Shown piece by piece: positions 26,712 to 34,978 of a stretch of 64,000 nt of DNA. The number at the start of each line of letters is the position of its first letter. Position 1 is the first letter of the stretch. Position numbers and translations under genes: made by a program. The DNA is from Pseudomonas sp. 8Z (GTDB lineage: Bacteria > Pseudomonadota > Gammaproteobacteria > Pseudomonadales > Pseudomonadaceae). The stretch is taken from contig NZ_LR733824.1 in assembly GCF_902506535.1 (NCBI RefSeq), positions 372,001-436,000 of the forward strand, given 5' to 3'. The notes under the pieces were generated by a model. That model searched no databases. It was not told where the DNA came from and was given only the letters and a program-made list of their open reading frames with translations.

Positions 26712-27208
26712 GTTCGCACACCGAATTGGTGCAGGCGCGGGCCGTAATTGAACTCGGCGTCGCCATGGTGCGAATGATGATGGCCGCCGCCGTAGGCGCC
26801 TTGCTCCGGCTGGTAAGGTGCCTCGATGGTGTCGACCTGGGCGCCGAGCTGTTCGAGCATGGCCTTGAGCACGTAGTCGTCGGGCAGGCGCAGCCAGCCA
26901 TCGCCCAGTTGCAGGGCGACGTGGCGATTGCCCAGGTGATAGGCGGCGCGCATCAGCTCGAAGGGGCTGGCGCAGGTGACGTGCAGCAGTGGCTCGGCCT
27001 TGGCGCGCACGCGCACGATGCGGCCGTCATTGGCCTGCAGGCATTCGCCATCGGCCAGGGCGGCCTGGCCGCGTTCGAGGAACAGGCCGACCTCTTCGCC
27101 TGTGGTGGTGAAGCAGCGCAGGCGGCTCTTGCTGCGCGCCTCGAAGGTCAGTTCCAGTTCGGCGTCATAGGTGTTCTGTGGCGCGATTCGGGTGTGGATC
27201 ACCAGCAT
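26708..27208 (-). CDS. ureE: Urease accessory nickel metallochaperone UreE
   Basis: 166 aa if started at the ATG at 27208 (MLVIHTRIAPQ, the common N-terminus). An ATG at 27214 with GGAA upstream would add two residues. The two-domain architecture is present: peptide-binding domain (1-70) and metal-binding domain containing GNRHVALQ and the DDYVLKAML helix. A His-rich C-terminal tail (GGGHHHSHHG) binds extra nickel. It is first in ureEFG-hupE, just downstream of a sigma-54-like promoter. Confidence 0.95.
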   Translation of the reverse strand: MLVIHTRIAPQNTYDAELELTFEARSKSRLRCFTTTGEEVGLFLERGQAALADGECLQANDGRIVRVRAKAEPLLHVTCASPFELMRAAYHLGNRHVALQLGDGWLRLPDDYVLKAMLEQLGAQVDTIEAPYQPEQGAYGGGHHHSHHGDAEFNYGPRLHQFGVRT

Positions 27209-27243
27209 GTGCATCGATTCCGGGGCAGTGTGCCCGGAAATAG

Positions 27244-27260
27244 TGCAAGGGCCTTGCCAA
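27244..27260 (-). promoter_or_regulatory. Sigma-54-type promoter for ureEFG-hupE
   Basis: On the minus strand TTGGCAAGGCCCTTGCA matches the -24/-12 consensus (YTGGCACG-N4-TTGCW) with one mismatch and has the required 10-nt spacing between GG and GC. It places transcription ~20-25 nt upstream of the ureE start. Confidence 0.7.
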
Positions 27261-27342
27261 GGCTGTGGCACGGCGCATTTTGGTCGTCAGTGGCTGACTT
27301 GGCAGTGTGGTCAGGATTTATTTGGTGCGCGACGAGGTTTAC

Positions 27343-27359
27343 TGCACCTATGTGGTGCG
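27343..27359. promoter_or_regulatory. NtrC-like binding site upstream of ureE
   Basis: TGCACC-TATGT-GGTGCG is one base from the NtrC dyad TGCACC-N5-GGTGCA. It lies ~90 bp upstream of the sigma-54-like element, the usual enhancer distance. Confidence 0.65.
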
Positions 27360-27361
27360 AA

Positions 27362-27997
27362 TCATTCGCTCGGCTTGCCCAGGCCCATCCAGTGCTTGCC
27401 GCCGATCATGATGAAGCGCAGTTGCTGGATGACCTTGGCCTCGGCGCTCAGGTGCGCGGGGAGGTTGTCGGCGGGCGGGTCGATCAGCTCGGGCAGGGTG
27501 GCGAACACGGTCTTGACCACCAGGTCCGAGACCACGTCGAGGCCGGCGTCATCCAGTTGCGGCATGCGGTTCATCAGCTTCAGATCCGCTGCCAGGTCGC
27601 TGGTGATGCGCTCGCGCAAGGCGGTGATGGCCTGGCGCACAGGTTGCGAGCCGCCGTATTGCTCGCGGGCGAGGAAGAGAAATTGAGCACGATTGTCGGC
27701 CACCTCGGCGAGGAAGATACGCACCGAGGCGTCGATCATGCCGCGCATCTCGAACTCATGGCGGCGCACTTGGCGGATCGCCGCGCGGAAGGTCTCGCCC
27801 ACCTCCGCCACCAGGGCCAGGCCCAGTTCGTCCATATCGGCGAAATGGCGGTAGAAGCCGGTGGGCACGATACCGGCGACACGGGTGACTTCACGCAGGC
27901 TCAGGCTGCCGAAGCCACGGCCGCTCTCCATCAAGGTGAGGGCGGCGTGCATCAGGGCCTGGCGGGTCTGCTGCTTTTGTTCGGCGCGTGGCGTCAT
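27362..27997 (-). CDS. desT: TetR-family repressor DesT
   Basis: 211 aa. The N-terminal TetR helix-turn-helix is at residues ~10-55 (SLSLREVTRVAGIVPTGFYRHF). The ligand domain matches the FabR/DesT type, which senses the acyl-CoA saturated/unsaturated ratio. It is divergent from desC with a 147-bp gap holding two matching 18-bp palindromes, the same arrangement as P. aeruginosa desT-desCB. It should repress desCB and balance membrane lipid unsaturation. Confidence 0.93.
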   Translation of the reverse strand: MTPRAEQKQQTRQALMHAALTLMESGRGFGSLSLREVTRVAGIVPTGFYRHFADMDELGLALVAEVGETFRAAIRQVRRHEFEMRGMIDASVRIFLAEVADNRAQFLFLAREQYGGSQPVRQAITALRERITSDLAADLKLMNRMPQLDDAGLDVVSDLVVKTVFATLPELIDPPADNLPAHLSAEAKVIQQLRFIMIGGKHWMGLGKPSE

Positions 27998-28071
27998 GCG
28001 GGTCGGATCTTTAAGCGGTGCGGCACTCTAGCAAATGCGCCGGGGCAGCGTCGAACCGCGCCGGGCATTTC

Positions 28072-28089
28072 AGTGAACGAGTGTTGACT
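28072..28089. promoter_or_regulatory. DesT-like operator, upstream copy
   Basis: AGTGAACGAGTGTTGACT is an imperfect palindrome sharing the AGTGAAC...GTT.ACT frame with the second site 41 bp downstream. It lies in the desT-desC gap. Confidence 0.6.
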
Positions 28090-28112
28090 CATTTTGCGGC
28101 CGCTGCCAGCAT

Positions 28113-28130
28113 TGTGAACACTTGTTCACT
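28113..28130. promoter_or_regulatory. DesT-like operator, downstream copy
   Basis: TGTGAACACTTGTTCACT contains perfect 7-bp arms GTGAACA/TGTTCAC around CT. It ends 14 bp before the desC start, so binding would block desCB transcription or initiation. Confidence 0.75.
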
Positions 28131-28144
28131 GAGAAGGCTGCTGC

Positions 28145-29224
28145 ATGTCCGTTATCCCGCTTTCCCTCGCGCGTCGCCTGGCGCCTGCGCTATGGCCACT
28201 GCGCCGACTTTGCGAGCGTGGCTGGCTACGCGAGGCTGATGTCGATTTGTGCTTGCGGCTGCTGCACCCGGTGCTGCGTGTGCAGCGCGTCTTCGCCCAG
28301 GTCGAGGCGCGCCGTTGGGTGGCCGAAGACATGCTGGCGCTGACCCTGCGCTGCAATGGCAATCAACACGGCTGGCGTGCGGGCCAGCATGTGCAGCTCT
28401 ATCTGCAGCAGGACGGCGTGCGCCATGGCCGCAGCTACAGCCTGACCGCCGTGGGGGGCGATGGGCGTATCGAGTTGGCGATCAAGCGTCAGCCAGGTGG
28501 GCGGCTGTCCAATACGCTGCTGGATCGTCTGGATGTCGGCCAGGTGTTGGAGCTGGCGCCAGCCTTTGGCGAACTGCAGTGGCCGGACGATGGGCGTCCC
28601 GTACTGCTGGCCGCCGCTGGTAGTGGCATCACGCCGCTGCTGGGCTTGCTGCGCGAGGCGCTGGCGCAGGGCTTCAGCGCGCCTGTGACGCTACTGCATC
28701 AGGTGCGTAGGCAAGGCCAGCGTGCCTTTGTCGAGGAGTTGCAGGCGTTGGCTGAGCGGCATACGAATCTGCAACTGCGCTGGGCCATCAGCGGTGAGGG
28801 CGGCGGGCGTATTGAAAAAGAGGAGCTGGATGGGCTGTGCGGCGAGCACTTGATCGCCTGCGGGCCACGGGGCTTTGTCGAGCGCCTGCAAGGCTGGTGG
28901 GAACGCAGTGGTTCGCTGCAGGTGGAAAGCTTCACCCCGCCCGAGCCGCTCGCCGTGGGAGAAAGCCGCACGTTGTCCCTGCGTTTTGCTCGCAGCGGCC
29001 AGCAGGTCACGGGGACGAATCAACGCAGCCTGCTGGAACAGGCCGAAGCCAACGGCTTGCGCCCGGCTCATGGCTGTCGCCAGGGCATCTGCGCCAGTTG
29101 CACTTGCACCCTGCTCAGCGGCGTGGTGCGGGATGTGCGCAGTGGCGCGCTGTTCGCCGAGCCTCATCAACCCATTCGCCTATGCATCAGCGCCCCGCAC
29201 GGGGACGTGGAGATCGACCTGTGA
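28145..29224 (+). CDS. desC: Ferredoxin reductase-like partner of the fatty acid desaturase, DesC
   Basis: 359 aa. An FAD-binding domain (R-S-Y-S-L-T at the flavin site), an NAD(P)-binding domain (LAAAGSGITPLLGLLREAL) and a C-terminal plant-type 2Fe-2S domain are in that order. The cluster ligands are C311, C316, C319 and C347 (GCRQGICASCTC). It passes electrons from NADPH to the DesB desaturase. A GTGA overlap with desB couples their translation. Confidence 0.94.
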   Translation: MSVIPLSLARRLAPALWPLRRLCERGWLREADVDLCLRLLHPVLRVQRVFAQVEARRWVAEDMLALTLRCNGNQHGWRAGQHVQLYLQQDGVRHGRSYSLTAVGGDGRIELAIKRQPGGRLSNTLLDRLDVGQVLELAPAFGELQWPDDGRPVLLAAAGSGITPLLGLLREALAQGFSAPVTLLHQVRRQGQRAFVEELQALAERHTNLQLRWAISGEGGGRIEKEELDGLCGEHLIACGPRGFVERLQGWWERSGSLQVESFTPPEPLAVGESRTLSLRFARSGQQVTGTNQRSLLEQAEANGLRPAHGCRQGICASCTCTLLSGVVRDVRSGALFAEPHQPIRLCISAPHGDVEIDL

Positions 29225-30303
29225 ATAATCGTCCTGATCGCGAACTGAGCCCCGCCGAGCTGGAGGCCTTCGGTGCCGAGCTGGACGCCCTGCGCCAGCG
29301 CACCCTGGCTGACCTGGGCGAGGCCGATGCGCGTTATATCCGCCGTGTGCGCGCTGTCGTGCGCCTGTGTTGCTGGAGCGGGCGGGCGCTGCTGATGCTC
29401 GGCTGGTTCCCGCCCACCTGGCTGCTTGGCACCTTGCTGCTGGGGCTGGGCAAGATCCTCGAAAACATGGAGCTGGGCCATAACGTCATGCATGGCCAGT
29501 ACGACTGGATGAACGACCCGGAATTTGCCGGGCGCCAGTACGAGTGGGACATCGCCGGGCCTGCTGACTTCTGGCGGCACACGCACAACCACGTGCACCA
29601 CACCTACACCAACGTGCTGGGTATGGATGATGACGTGGGCTATGGCGTGGTGCGGCTGTTCCCTGAGCAGCGCTGGAAGCCCTTTTACCGCTGGCAGCCA
29701 CTGTGGGTGACGATCCAGGCGCTGCTGTTCCAGTACGCCGTGGCCATCCAGCACCTGCGCCTGGACAAGCTGATCAAAGGCCGTATCAGCGCGGACGAAG
29801 TGCGCCCGCTGGCCCGTCAGCTCGGTGCCAAGCTGGCGCGGCAGTGGGGCAAGGATTATCTGATTTTCCCGTTGCTGGCCCTGCTGCTCGGCGCCAACGC
29901 CCTGGCTGTGCTGGCGGGCAATGTGGTGGCCAACCTGCTGCGCAATCTGTGGACTTTTTTAGTGATCTTCTGCGGGCACTTCACCGAAAAGGCGGCGGTG
30001 TTTTCGCCCGACGTCTTGCAGGGCGAGACACGCGGCCACTGGTATCTGCGCCAGCTACGCGGTTCGAGCAACCTCAGTGGCGGGCCGTTGCTGCATATCC
30101 TTACCGGCAACCTCAGCCATCAGATCGAACACCACCTGTTCCCCGACCTGCCGGCGCGGCGCTATGCCGAGCTGGCGCGTGAAGTGAGGGTGATCGCTGA
30201 GCGTTATGGCCAGCACTACAACTGCGCCAGCCTGTGGCGACAGTTCGCGACGGTGCTGTGGCGGATCTGGGTTTATCGACTGCCTCCGGTAGCTATGGTG
30301 TGA
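29221..30303 (+). CDS. desB: Delta-9 fatty acyl desaturase DesB
   Basis: 360 aa from a GTG start that overlaps the desC stop (GTGA). Longer in-frame starts would lie inside desC. Three di-iron His boxes are present: H87-NVM-H91, H122-N-H-V-H-H127 and H300-QIE-H-H305. Hydrophobic segments near 55-80 and 210-250 anchor it in the inner membrane. It introduces a double bond into exogenous-derived acyl-CoAs under DesT control. Confidence 0.94.
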   Translation: MNNRPDRELSPAELEAFGAELDALRQRTLADLGEADARYIRRVRAVVRLCCWSGRALLMLGWFPPTWLLGTLLLGLGKILENMELGHNVMHGQYDWMNDPEFAGRQYEWDIAGPADFWRHTHNHVHHTYTNVLGMDDDVGYGVVRLFPEQRWKPFYRWQPLWVTIQALLFQYAVAIQHLRLDKLIKGRISADEVRPLARQLGAKLARQWGKDYLIFPLLALLLGANALAVLAGNVVANLLRNLWTFLVIFCGHFTEKAAVFSPDVLQGETRGHWYLRQLRGSSNLSGGPLLHILTGNLSHQIEHHLFPDLPARRYAELAREVRVIAERYGQHYNCASLWRQFATVLWRIWVYRLPPVAMV

Positions 30304-30333
30304 GCCCTGGTATGCACAAGGCTTCGGGGTAGT

Positions 30334-30624
30334 TCAGGCGTCGCCGCTGCGTTGCTCGATCAGGCGATCCGAACCGCCTTCGGCCAGTTGCACGCGTTGT
30401 GCTCCGGGCGTGCGCTCGGAGCCATTTTCGGCAACTTGCGTGCGTTGTGCGCCTGGGGTTCGTTCAGCGCCGTTTTCGGCGACAGGGCTGAGCACTTCAT
30501 GCACTTGGGTCTGGCTGTCTTGATGTTCACCCAGCAGCGGGAAGGGCGCGCTGCTGGGGAGGGCGAAAGCGCTGGAGGTCAGCAGGGTTAGAGCGAGGGC
30601 GGTCAGGGTCAGTTGGGTTTTCAT
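30334..30624 (-). CDS. Small secreted protein with 16-residue repeats
   Basis: 96 aa from the ATG at 30624 with GGAG 8 nt upstream. Residues 1-22 are a signal peptide (MKTQLTLTALALTLLTSSAF...). The mature part contains tandem VAENGAERTPGAQRTQ and VAENGSERTPGAQRVQ, then a third degenerate unit LAEGGSDRLIEQR. It is soluble and periplasmic by prediction. Similar short repeat proteins occur in Pseudomonas without assigned function. Confidence 0.7.
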   Translation of the reverse strand: MKTQLTLTALALTLLTSSAFALPSSAPFPLLGEHQDSQTQVHEVLSPVAENGAERTPGAQRTQVAENGSERTPGAQRVQLAEGGSDRLIEQRSGDA

Positions 30625-30886
30625 GTCTGTGTCTCCGACAGGAGGAATAAGTAGCGTCGCGGGCAATTTTCCTAGCGTGCTGGTAGGAGAAGAACTTGAC
30701 TGTCCTGATAGTGAACATCGACGTCCTCAATAGCTGCTCGGCAGCCTCTAAATCGGGCTTTTGCGCCAGGTTGTTGTGTTGCGCACAAGCGTCGCATCAC
30801 CCCGCAGCAGCGCGTATGCTGGGCGGCCTTGGCGGATCCGGCTTGATTCGCACCCATTTGGCATGCCTCAGGAGGCTGGTGAATCG

Positions 30887-31786
30887 ATGCTCGCAGTACA
30901 GGCAATCCTGCCGATCTTCGCCCTGATCGTGCTCGGCTATGTGCTGGGCTGGCGCCAATGGCTCAACGCCGAATCGGCCGCCGGGCTGGCCAATATCACC
31001 TTCAAGCTGTTCATGCCCACGCTGCTGTTCAGCGGTATCGCCAAGGCGCATCTGAATGAAGGGCTGTCGCCGATGCTGCTGCTGGGTTATTACCTGCCGG
31101 TGTTGCTGGTGTTTGTGCTGGTCAACGGCGTGGCGCACTGGCGACGCGGGGCGGCCACGCCGTTGGGCCTGGTGGCGGCGTTTTCCAATAACGTGCTGGT
31201 GGGGATTCCGTTGGTCACCAGCCTGATGGGGGCGTCTGGACTGGTGTATGTGTTCGCCATTCTGGTGTTTCACAGCCTGACGCTGTTTTCCCTGCAGAGC
31301 TTTTATGCCGCGTTCGGCAGTCAGGAGCGGGTTGACGGTCGCGCCCTGCTGAAGAACCTGGCCAACCCTATGATTATCGGTCTGCTGTTGGGCGCCATGC
31401 TCAATCTTTCCGGGCTAGTGGTGCCCGATAGCCTGTGGCGTGCGGTGACCTGGCTGGGCCAGGCTGCCTTGCCTTGTGCCCTGATCGTGCTGGGCGCGAG
31501 TCTGTCGCGCTATCGGCTGCGACCGACCACTGAGGCGTGGGGCGTGGCGCTGGTCAAGCTGCTGCTGTTCCCAGCGTTGGTGTGGGCCTTGAGTGGCCTG
31601 CTGCCGGGCCTCAACGATGCCGCGCGGACGGTGATGGTGCTGCTGGCGGCCTGCCCGAGTGGGGTGAATGTGATGGCATTTGCCCGTACGGCTGAGGACA
31701 ACCGCAGCGTTAGCGCGGCGATTTCGCTGTCGACACTGCTGGCCGCCATCAGCTTGCCGCTCTGGATGATGCTGATGGGCTTTTGA
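30887..31786 (+). CDS. AEC-family (auxin efflux carrier-like) transporter
   Basis: 299 aa from the ATG at 30887, preceded by CAGGAGG. Ten hydrophobic helices in a 5+5 arrangement are seen, starting VQAILPIFALIVLGYVLGW. Conserved N-N-V-L-V-G-I-P and A-N-P-M-I-I-G-L-L-L-G segments are the AEC crossover motifs. It is an inner-membrane carrier of organic acids or amino acids, and the substrate is not deducible. Confidence 0.9.
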   Translation: MLAVQAILPIFALIVLGYVLGWRQWLNAESAAGLANITFKLFMPTLLFSGIAKAHLNEGLSPMLLLGYYLPVLLVFVLVNGVAHWRRGAATPLGLVAAFSNNVLVGIPLVTSLMGASGLVYVFAILVFHSLTLFSLQSFYAAFGSQERVDGRALLKNLANPMIIGLLLGAMLNLSGLVVPDSLWRAVTWLGQAALPCALIVLGASLSRYRLRPTTEAWGVALVKLLLFPALVWALSGLLPGLNDAARTVMVLLAACPSGVNVMAFARTAEDNRSVSAAISLSTLLAAISLPLWMMLMGF

Positions 31787-31787
31787 A

Positions 31788-31811
31788 TGCGGGCGTCAGC
31801 GGACGCCCGCA
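31788..31811. terminator. Bidirectional terminator after AEC gene
   Basis: Perfect 10-bp arms TGCGGGCGTC/GACGCCCGCA with a 4-nt loop fill the 32-bp gap between the converging AEC and ABM genes. Confidence 0.75.
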
Positions 31812-31818
31812 GGCTGCT

Positions 31819-32118
31819 TCAAGGGGCCAGATCCAGTGGCAGGCTGACCTTCACCTCGGGTGGGTTGGCCAGCCAGGCGGCGGTGCGCTGGCGGTAGTCG
31901 AGGTAATGGGCGCTTTGCCGATGCGCCTGCACCGCGTCGTGATCCACATACCGCTCGTAGAGATCGAAGGTGCCGGGCGCGCCGTCGCGCTCGAACAGGT
32001 CGTAGCGTAGGTTGCCAGGTTCGCTGCGGCTGCTGGCGACCATTTCCTGCAAGGCCTGCAGCACCGCATCGCGGTGCTCGGGCAGGGCCTGAATGCTGGC
32101 GAAAATGGCGACGCTCAT
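31819..32118 (-). CDS. Antibiotic biosynthesis monooxygenase (ABM) domain protein
   Basis: 99 aa, a single ABM ferredoxin-like domain. It begins VAIFASIQALPEHRDAVLQAL and has the family signature S-R-S-E-P-G-N-L-R-Y-D-L-F and H-R-Q-S-A-H-Y. Family members are cofactor-less quinol oxygenases or quinone-binding proteins (YgiN-like). It overlaps the DJ-1/PfpI gene by 4 bases, suggesting a joint role in electrophile or quinone stress. Confidence 0.85.
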   Translation of the reverse strand: MSVAIFASIQALPEHRDAVLQALQEMVASSRSEPGNLRYDLFERDGAPGTFDLYERYVDHDAVQAHRQSAHYLDYRQRTAAWLANPPEVKVSLPLDLAP

Positions 32119-32801
32119 GCGCGTGCCTCAAGCAGTTTGAGCAGCGCTTCGGCGCTGGCCTCGGAGGACGCCGGGTTCTGCCCGGTGACCAGTAGGCCGT
32201 CGACCTGGACATGGATCTGCCAGTCGGCGACGCAACTGTAGTGGCCGCCATTGGCCTTGAGCATGTCTTCGACCAGGAAGGGCACCACATCGGTCAGTTG
32301 CACCGCTTCCTCTTCGCTGTTGCTGAAACCGGTGACGCGCTTGCCTGCGACCAGCGGCTTGCCGTCGCTGCCTTTGACGTGGCGCAGCACGCCAGGGGCG
32401 TGGCAGACCGTACCGACCGGTTTGCCGAGCGCCAGGAAGCGTTCGATCAGGGCGATGGAGTCGGCGCTTTCGGCCAGATCCCACAGCGGGCCGTGGCCGC
32501 CGGGGTAGAACAGCGCATCGAAGTCATCGGCGCGCATGTCCGCCAGCGGCAGGGTGTTGGCCAGTTCACGCTGGGCCTGGGCATCGTCGGCGAAGCGGCG
32601 GGTGGCATCGGTCTGCGCGCTTTCCGCGTCACTGTTGGGGTCGATGGGCGGCTGGCCGCCTTTGGGCGAGGCTAGCGTTAGCTGAGCGCCTGCATCCTTG
32701 AAGCTGTAGTAGGGGGCGGCGAACTCTTCCAGCCAGAAGCCGGTCTTGTGGCCGGTGTCGCCGAGACGGTCGTGAGAGGTCAGTACCAGCAAAATCTTCA
32801 T
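32115..32801 (-). CDS. DJ-1/PfpI (Hsp31-like) type 1 glutamine amidotransferase fold protein
   Basis: 228 aa. Nucleophile elbow C133-H134 lies in VGTVCHAPGVLRHV, and E26 in GFWLEEFAAPYY is in the position of the conserved acidic residue. F-Y-P-G-G-H-G-P-L-W-D-L is the oxyanion region. Homologues act as glyoxalase III or deglycase-like stress proteins. It is upstream of and overlaps the ABM gene. Confidence 0.87.
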   Translation of the reverse strand: MKILLVLTSHDRLGDTGHKTGFWLEEFAAPYYSFKDAGAQLTLASPKGGQPPIDPNSDAESAQTDATRRFADDAQAQRELANTLPLADMRADDFDALFYPGGHGPLWDLAESADSIALIERFLALGKPVGTVCHAPGVLRHVKGSDGKPLVAGKRVTGFSNSEEEAVQLTDVVPFLVEDMLKANGGHYSCVADWQIHVQVDGLLVTGQNPASSEASAEALLKLLEARA

Positions 32802-32868
32802 GCGATTTCCTTGTGCGTGTGGCTGAACGGGTAGAGATAGTGACTGTCCACGCGGGGCGGGTGTTCCC

Positions 32869-33405
32869 TTATTGTTCGTTAGCCAACTGCTGCTGCAGCG
32901 TTTGCAGGGCTGGTGCGGCGTAGATGCCCACTTCCACCGCCAGCTCCATCACCCGTGGCAGGTCGTTGGCATACACCAGCACCGCTTGCAGTTCGTCATC
33001 CAGCGGTTCGCTGAAATCCACCAGCACGTAGCCGCCAGTCTCCGGCGACAGCGCCGCGAGTTGTACTTGGATGCGGTTGAGCGCTTTCAGCGGCTCGGTC
33101 TTGGCCAGTTGCTTGGCCTTGAGCACGAATTGCACCTGCGGGCCGAAGGATTCGGTGATGCGCTGGAACAGCTCTTCATAGCTGTCGGCCTGAAACAGCA
33201 CGGTGTCCGGCAAGCTGCCGACCACCACCCACTCGCCCAGCGGGATGGGAAATTCGTCGTCGTAGTTGACGTCCGGGTTGGCGGCGAGGAACGCGGCCGG
33301 GTCGGCATAGGCCTGCGCGGCTTCGTCGGCGATGCGGGCGATCTCGCCTTCGGGCAGGCAGCCGGAGCTTATCTTGGCGATCAGTTCTTCCAACTGGGCT
33401 TTCAT
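32869..33405 (-). CDS. Conserved hypothetical protein, acidic, 178 aa
   Basis: No family recognised with confidence. The protein is acidic and soluble: an N-terminal helix (MKAQLEELIAKISSGCLPEGEIARIADEA style), a central beta segment around IPLGEWVVVGSLPDTVLF, and a C-terminal helical region. No signal peptide is present. It lies downstream of the Hsp70 gene across a REP element and could be a partner of it, by position only. Confidence 0.7.
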   Translation of the reverse strand: MKAQLEELIAKISSGCLPEGEIARIADEAAQAYADPAAFLAANPDVNYDDEFPIPLGEWVVVGSLPDTVLFQADSYEELFQRITESFGPQVQFVLKAKQLAKTEPLKALNRIQVQLAALSPETGGYVLVDFSEPLDDELQAVLVYANDLPRVMELAVEVGIYAAPALQTLQQQLANEQ

Positions 33406-33493
33406 CAGGCTATTTCTCGGTCATTCGGATGGGCGGCAAGCATAACTCAGAGCCTGTCGTGCGATGCACGGGAGAACAGGTTGGACTTCTGAC

Positions 33494-33575
33494 GTAGGAG
33501 CGGCTTTAGCCGCGAGTGGTCTGTGCGGGTGGCCAGAATCGCGGCTGAAACGGAATGCCGCCCAGCCGCTCCTAC
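33494..33575. repeat. REP-type inverted repeat pair (GTAGGAGCGGCTTTAGCCGCG class)
   Basis: GTAGGAGCGGCTTTAGCCGCGA at 33494 faces CAGCCGCTCCTAC ending at 33575, with TCGCGGCTGAAA between. It lies between the Hsp70 stop and the hypothetical protein start and could terminate or stabilise the Hsp70 mRNA. Confidence 0.7.
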
Positions 33576-33581
33576 AAAAAC

Positions 33582-34847
33582 TTAGCCGTAGCGTTTTTTC
33601 GCTTCGATGGCCAGGCCGCTGCCAATGCTGCCGAAGGTGTTACCTTCGACGCTGCGCGCGTTGGGCAGCATCGCCGCCACGCTCTGGCGCAGCGCCGGCA
33701 CGCCGCTGGAGCCGCCGGTGAAGAACAGCGTGTCGACCTGATCGGCGGTGATGCCGGCATCGCTGAGCAACTGTGTGAGGCTGGCGCGGATGCGTTCGAG
33801 CAGCGGCTCGATGGCGTTTTCGAACAGCGGGCGGGTCAGTTCGGCGACCAGGCCCGGTTCGACGCGCGACAGGTCGATGGGGCGGGCGTCCTGTTCGCTC
33901 AGGGCGATCTTGCTGTCTTCCACCTGCATCGCCAGCCAGTGCCCGGCGCGCTGTTCGATCAGGCCGAAGAGGCGGTCGATGCCGCTGGCGTCGACGATGT
34001 CGTAGCGCATGTTCTGCAGCGCGAGCTGGGTCTTTTGCGCGTACAGCGCGTTGATGGTGTGCCAGGTGGCCAGGTTGAGGTGGTAGCTGGTGGGCATGAA
34101 GGCGTCGCTCTTCATCCGGCTGCCGTAGCCGAACAGTGGCATCACCCCGGCCAGCGACAACTGCTTGTCGAAGTCGGTACCACCGATGTGCACGCCGCCA
34201 GTGGCGAGGATGTCGCCCTGGCGCTCGGCCAGGTGATGGCGCTCTGGCGCCAGGCGTACCAGGGAGAAGTCCGAGGTACCACCGCCGATGTCGACGATCA
34301 GCACCAGCTCTTCGCGGTCGAGGTTCGACTCGTAGTCGAAGGCCGCGGCGATGGGCTCGTACTGGAAGGACACGTCCTTGAACCCGAGCTTGTGCGCCAC
34401 GGCCACCAGGGTGTTTTGCGCTTCCTGGTCGGCGGCTGGGTCGTCATCGACGAAGAACACCGGGCGGCCCAGCACCACTTCCTCGAAGGCATGATCGGCC
34501 TGGGCTTCGGCGCGTTTTTTCAACTCGCCGATGAAGAAACCGAGCAGATCCTTGAACGGCAGGGCGCTGCCGAGCACGGTGGTTTCACTCTTCAGTAGCT
34601 TGGAGCCGAGCAGGCTTTTCAGCGAGCGCATCAGGCGGCCTTCATAGCCTTCCAGGTATTCGTGCAGGGCCAGGCGGCCGTAGACCGGGCGGCGCTCCTC
34701 GGTGTTGAAGAAAATCACCGAGGGCAGGGTGATCTTGCCGTCTTCCAGGGGCAGCAGGCTGTCCTGGCCGGGGCGAAACCAGCCGACGGTGGAGTTGGAG
34801 GTGCCGAAGTCGATGCCGCAGGCGCGGGCGGGAGTGGAGAAAGACAT
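33582..34847 (-). CDS. Hsp70-family protein of the YegD type
   Basis: 421 aa. Phosphate-1 loop IDFGTSNSTVG lies at ~12-22, phosphate-2 loop LIVDIGGGTSDFSLV near 205, and an adenosine motif FFTGGSSGVP near 375. The actin-like ATPase domain is present but the substrate-binding domain and lid of DnaK are absent, as in YegD. The role is unknown. It is likely a specialised ATPase chaperone-like switch. Confidence 0.9.
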   Translation of the reverse strand: MSFSTPARACGIDFGTSNSTVGWFRPGQDSLLPLEDGKITLPSVIFFNTEERRPVYGRLALHEYLEGYEGRLMRSLKSLLGSKLLKSETTVLGSALPFKDLLGFFIGELKKRAEAQADHAFEEVVLGRPVFFVDDDPAADQEAQNTLVAVAHKLGFKDVSFQYEPIAAAFDYESNLDREELVLIVDIGGGTSDFSLVRLAPERHHLAERQGDILATGGVHIGGTDFDKQLSLAGVMPLFGYGSRMKSDAFMPTSYHLNLATWHTINALYAQKTQLALQNMRYDIVDASGIDRLFGLIEQRAGHWLAMQVEDSKIALSEQDARPIDLSRVEPGLVAELTRPLFENAIEPLLERIRASLTQLLSDAGITADQVDTLFFTGGSSGVPALRQSVAAMLPNARSVEGNTFGSIGSGLAIEAKKRYG

Positions 34848-34882
34848 GGTGCAGACAGCCCGGAAAATTAGCGTGAACAGTG

Positions 34883-34905
34883 GCGGCGTCGTAGGGCGAC
34901 GCCGC
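34883..34905 (-). terminator. Hairpin downstream of the UPF0104 gene
   Basis: Perfect 9-bp arms GCGGCGTCG/CGACGCCGC with a 5-nt loop lie in the 131-bp gap before the Hsp70 gene. A second GC-rich hairpin adjoins at ~34907-34922. Confidence 0.45.
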
Positions 34906-34978
34906 TCGCCCGCGAGGGCGGGCCACGAAAAAGGCCGCGCATTCTATGTCAGTGCTGCCGCTACGGCGAGTTTGAGTT

